The notes under the pieces are model-generated. The model searched no databases and was not told where the DNA came from. It saw nothing but the letters and a program-made list of their open reading frames with translations. A DNA stretch of 7,534 nt from Planctomycetaceae bacterium (GTDB lineage Bacteria > Planctomycetota > Planctomycetia > Planctomycetales > Planctomycetaceae), in assembly GCA_020426065.1 (NCBI GenBank), contig JAGQQT010000193.1, positions 1 to 7,534 on the forward strand. Direction: 5' to 3'. Positions 5,647 through 7,534 of the stretch are shown piece after piece. Every line of letters begins with the position of its first letter. Positions within the stretch are counted from its first letter, which is position 1. The translations under genes and the position numbers were made by a program.

Positions 5647-7534
5647 ATGTTGCAATCCCTCGAAGTTTTTGGCTTCAAGAGCTTTGCCGACCGCACCACG
5701 TTTGCGTTCGCGCCGGGGATTACGTGTGTTGTGGGACCAAACGGTTCCGGCAAAAGTAATGTCGTTGATGCCATGAAGTGGTTGCTGGGGGATCAGTCTC
5801 CCAAGAACCTGCGTGGCAAGCAGATGTCCGACGTGATCTTCAACGGATCACGGACCCGCAAAGCAAGCGGCCTGGCGGAAGCAACTCTGTCATTTGACAA
5901 TCGCCAGGGAATTCTGTCGACGCCCCTTCAGGATGTCCGTATCACCCGCCGTCTCTATCAGGGTGGGGATTCGGAATACCTGATCAACGGGGAAATCTGC
6001 CGACTCAAGGATATCCGCGAACTGTTTGTCGGTACGGGAGCGGCAACGTCTGCTTACAGTATCATTGAGCAGGGACGAGTTGGCCAGGTTCTGCAGGGAA
6101 ATGCTTCAACTCGCCGGGTTCTGTTTGATGAAGCGGCCGGAATCAGCAAATTCAAATCCCGCCGTGATGATGCGACCACCAAGCTGGAACGGGTTTCGCA
6201 AAACCTGTTGCGACTCACCGACATTGTCGATGAAGTCGAATCCCAGCTGAATGCCTGCCGGAGTCGAGCGGGCAAGGCTGCAAAGTATCGGGAACTGGCA
6301 GTCCAGTACGACGCGGTTCGCCTCGGCCTGGCAGCGGATGATGTTCGTCTCCTCTCCCGCCAGCGGCAGGGACTTCGTGAACGACAACAACTGGCCTCCA
6401 GTCAGTTACACGAAACTCAGCAGAAACTTTCCGCTGTGGAAACCGAACGGGATTCATTGAGAGACCGTTTTCGCGATGCCGATGAAGAATTACAGCGACG
6501 GGAAGCAAAACTCTCGACCCTGATGCAGCAGCGATCAAGTCTGGAAACTTCACTCAAGCATCTGGATGACCGCTCCCGGGAAATCGAGAGTGATATTCAG
6601 GTGCTGCGTAGACAACGTCACGATCTCAAGCTGCGAGTTCACGATATCGAAGAGGAGATCAGTCGGGAAGAAGCCGACTGGAAACTGGCCGAACAGCAGG
6701 TCCAGACCATCGATGCTCAGAGAAATCGGCTGGAAGCAGCCCGCACCGCTCAGCAGGATCAACTCGAATTATTAAGGTTGGAACGTCAGCGGCTGCAGTC
6801 CCAGCTGGGCGAACTGCAGCGTCAGCAGGCGGCGTGCGAAAGCCATCTGAAGCATCTCCATGTGCGTGAAGAAACAACCCGCAATGCGATCGCGGAACGG
6901 CAACTGGAACAGGAGCAGACGTCGCAACTGCTGCAGGAAAAGGAAGCTGAGGTCGCCCGATATTCCGCTCGATACGAAGCGGTTCTGCAGGAACATCGCC
7001 AGCTGCGTCAGGAGCAGGATGCTTCCATTCGGCAGCGGGATCAGATTGTAGATCAGCTCAACACCATGACGGTTCGCCAGGCGGCGGACCGGGAACAGCG
7101 TTCCGCCTGGGAAGCCCGGCTCGGCTTGCTCAAAGACATGGAAGAGCGCCAACTCGGGTTGAGTATTGGCGTGCAGGAAATTCTGGATCGTTCCCGTCGC
7201 AGCCCGTTGCCTCCCTGGAAACATGTGCTGGGCGTGGTGGTCGATTTCTTTGAGTGTGATCTCGAATACGCTCCCCTGATTGAAATTGCCCTGGGGCACG
7301 ATGCCCAGGCGATTGTAGTGGATCGGATTTCACCCATTGCTGAATATCTGGACCGGCAGAGTATTCCCTTTGAAGGACGGCTCAGCTTTCTCGAACTTCC
7401 GCAAAATGGAACTCGAGAATCAGCCAGTGCCGATCCTCGTCTGATTGAGTTCGCCGCTCAACTGAAAGAGACGGAAGGGATTGTCGGGCGGGCAGACCAG
7501 TTTCTCCGCTGCGAGTCCCTGCATCGTCCTCTGT
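5647..7534 (+). CDS. smc: Chromosome segregation/condensation protein SMC, N-terminal 629 codons (cut by window end)
   Basis: SMC is the ATPase of the bacterial condensin-like complex (with ScpA and ScpB) that organises and segregates the nucleoid. The frame opens with [19 protein letters not shown], the typical SMC start, and is open to the window end. The N-terminal head has Walker A GPNGSGKS (30-37), the R-loop region [14 protein letters not shown] (55-68), the Q-loop glutamine Q142 in SIIEQGRV, and [17 protein letters not shown] (about 157-173), which leads into the first long coiled coil (about 170-510, rich in E, Q, R and L). A globular segment begins near 520 ([39 protein letters not shown]), the start of the hinge. 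The second coil and the C-terminal head with signature motif and Walker B lie beyond the window. An in-frame stop at 5602-5604 and the conserved N-terminus support ATG 5647, although no SD is visible (AATTTCCCC precedes it). ScpA and ScpB are not in the window. Confidence 0.95.
   Translation, partial: MLQSLEVFGFKSFADRTTFAFAPGITCVVGPNGSGKSNVVDAMKWLLGDQSPKNLRGKQMSDVIFNGSRTRKASGLAEATLSFDNRQGILSTPLQDVRITRRLYQGGDSEYLINGEICRLKDIRELFVGTGAATSAYSIIEQGRVGQVLQGNASTRRVLFDEAAGISKFKSRRDDATTKLERVSQNLLRLTDIVDEVESQLNACRSRAGKAAKYRELAVQYDAVRLGLAADDVRLLSRQRQGLRERQQLASSQLHETQQKLSAVETERDSLRDRFRDADEELQRREAKLSTLMQQRSSLETSLKHLDDRSREIESDIQVLRRQRHDLKLRVHDIEEEISREEADWKLAEQQVQTIDAQRNRLEAARTAQQDQLELLRLERQRLQSQLGELQRQQAACESHLKHLHVREETTRNAIAERQLEQEQTSQLLQEKEAEVARYSARYEAVLQEHRQLRQEQDASIRQRDQIVDQLNTMTVRQAADREQRSAWEARLGLLKDMEERQLGLSIGVQEILDRSRRSPLPPWKHVLGVVVDFFECDLEYAPLIEIALGHDAQAIVVDRISPIAEYLDRQSIPFEGRLSFLELPQNGTRESASADPRLIEFAAQLKETEGIVGRADQFLRCESLHRPL

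Overview
The window looks like a piece of chromosome from a planctomycete (phylum Planctomycetota, probably a Gimesia/Rubinisphaera-type relative). This is an inference from three things: a tetrahydromethanopterin-dependent C1 gene (mch) in an otherwise bacterial setting, an oversized FlgI-like lipoprotein, and starts that mostly lack a clear Shine-Dalgarno sequence. Base composition is moderate, slightly GC-rich. I see no insertion sequence, integrase, CRISPR array, tRNA or rRNA.

Layout. (1) 91-948, plus strand: a compact sigma-70 family factor with regions 1.2 to 4 and no region 1.1. A 15-codon leader ORF with a good ribosome binding site precedes it, and a clear intrinsic terminator follows (about 1000-1037). 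(2) 1113-2012, plus strand: an ABC-3 family metal (Mn/Zn/Fe-type) permease, with no ATPase or binding-protein gene next to it inside the window. (3) 2013-2087: a short convergent junction holding a GC-rich hairpin. (4) 2088-3044, minus strand: methenyltetrahydromethanopterin cyclohydrolase, mch. (5) 3045-3431: a divergent intergenic region that must carry the promoters of mch and the next gene, with an 8-bp inverted repeat upstream of mch. (6) 3432-5513, plus strand: a 693-residue FlgI-related predicted lipoprotein with a HEAT-like segment inserted in the FlgI fold and an acidic C-terminal tail. (7) 5514-5646: an intergenic gap with a long, nearly perfect hairpin and no U-tract. (8) 5647 to the window end, plus strand: the first 629 codons of smc, the chromosome condensation ATPase, cut by the window edge inside the hinge region.

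The genes do not form one pathway. They look like independent chromosomal units (transcription initiation, metal uptake, C1 metabolism, envelope/flagellar-type structure, chromosome organisation), each with its own upstream region. The points most worth following are the domain architecture of the FlgI-like lipoprotein, the hairpin in front of smc, substitutions at promoter-contact positions of the sigma factor, and the isolated metal permease. I found no convincing new multi-gene system.
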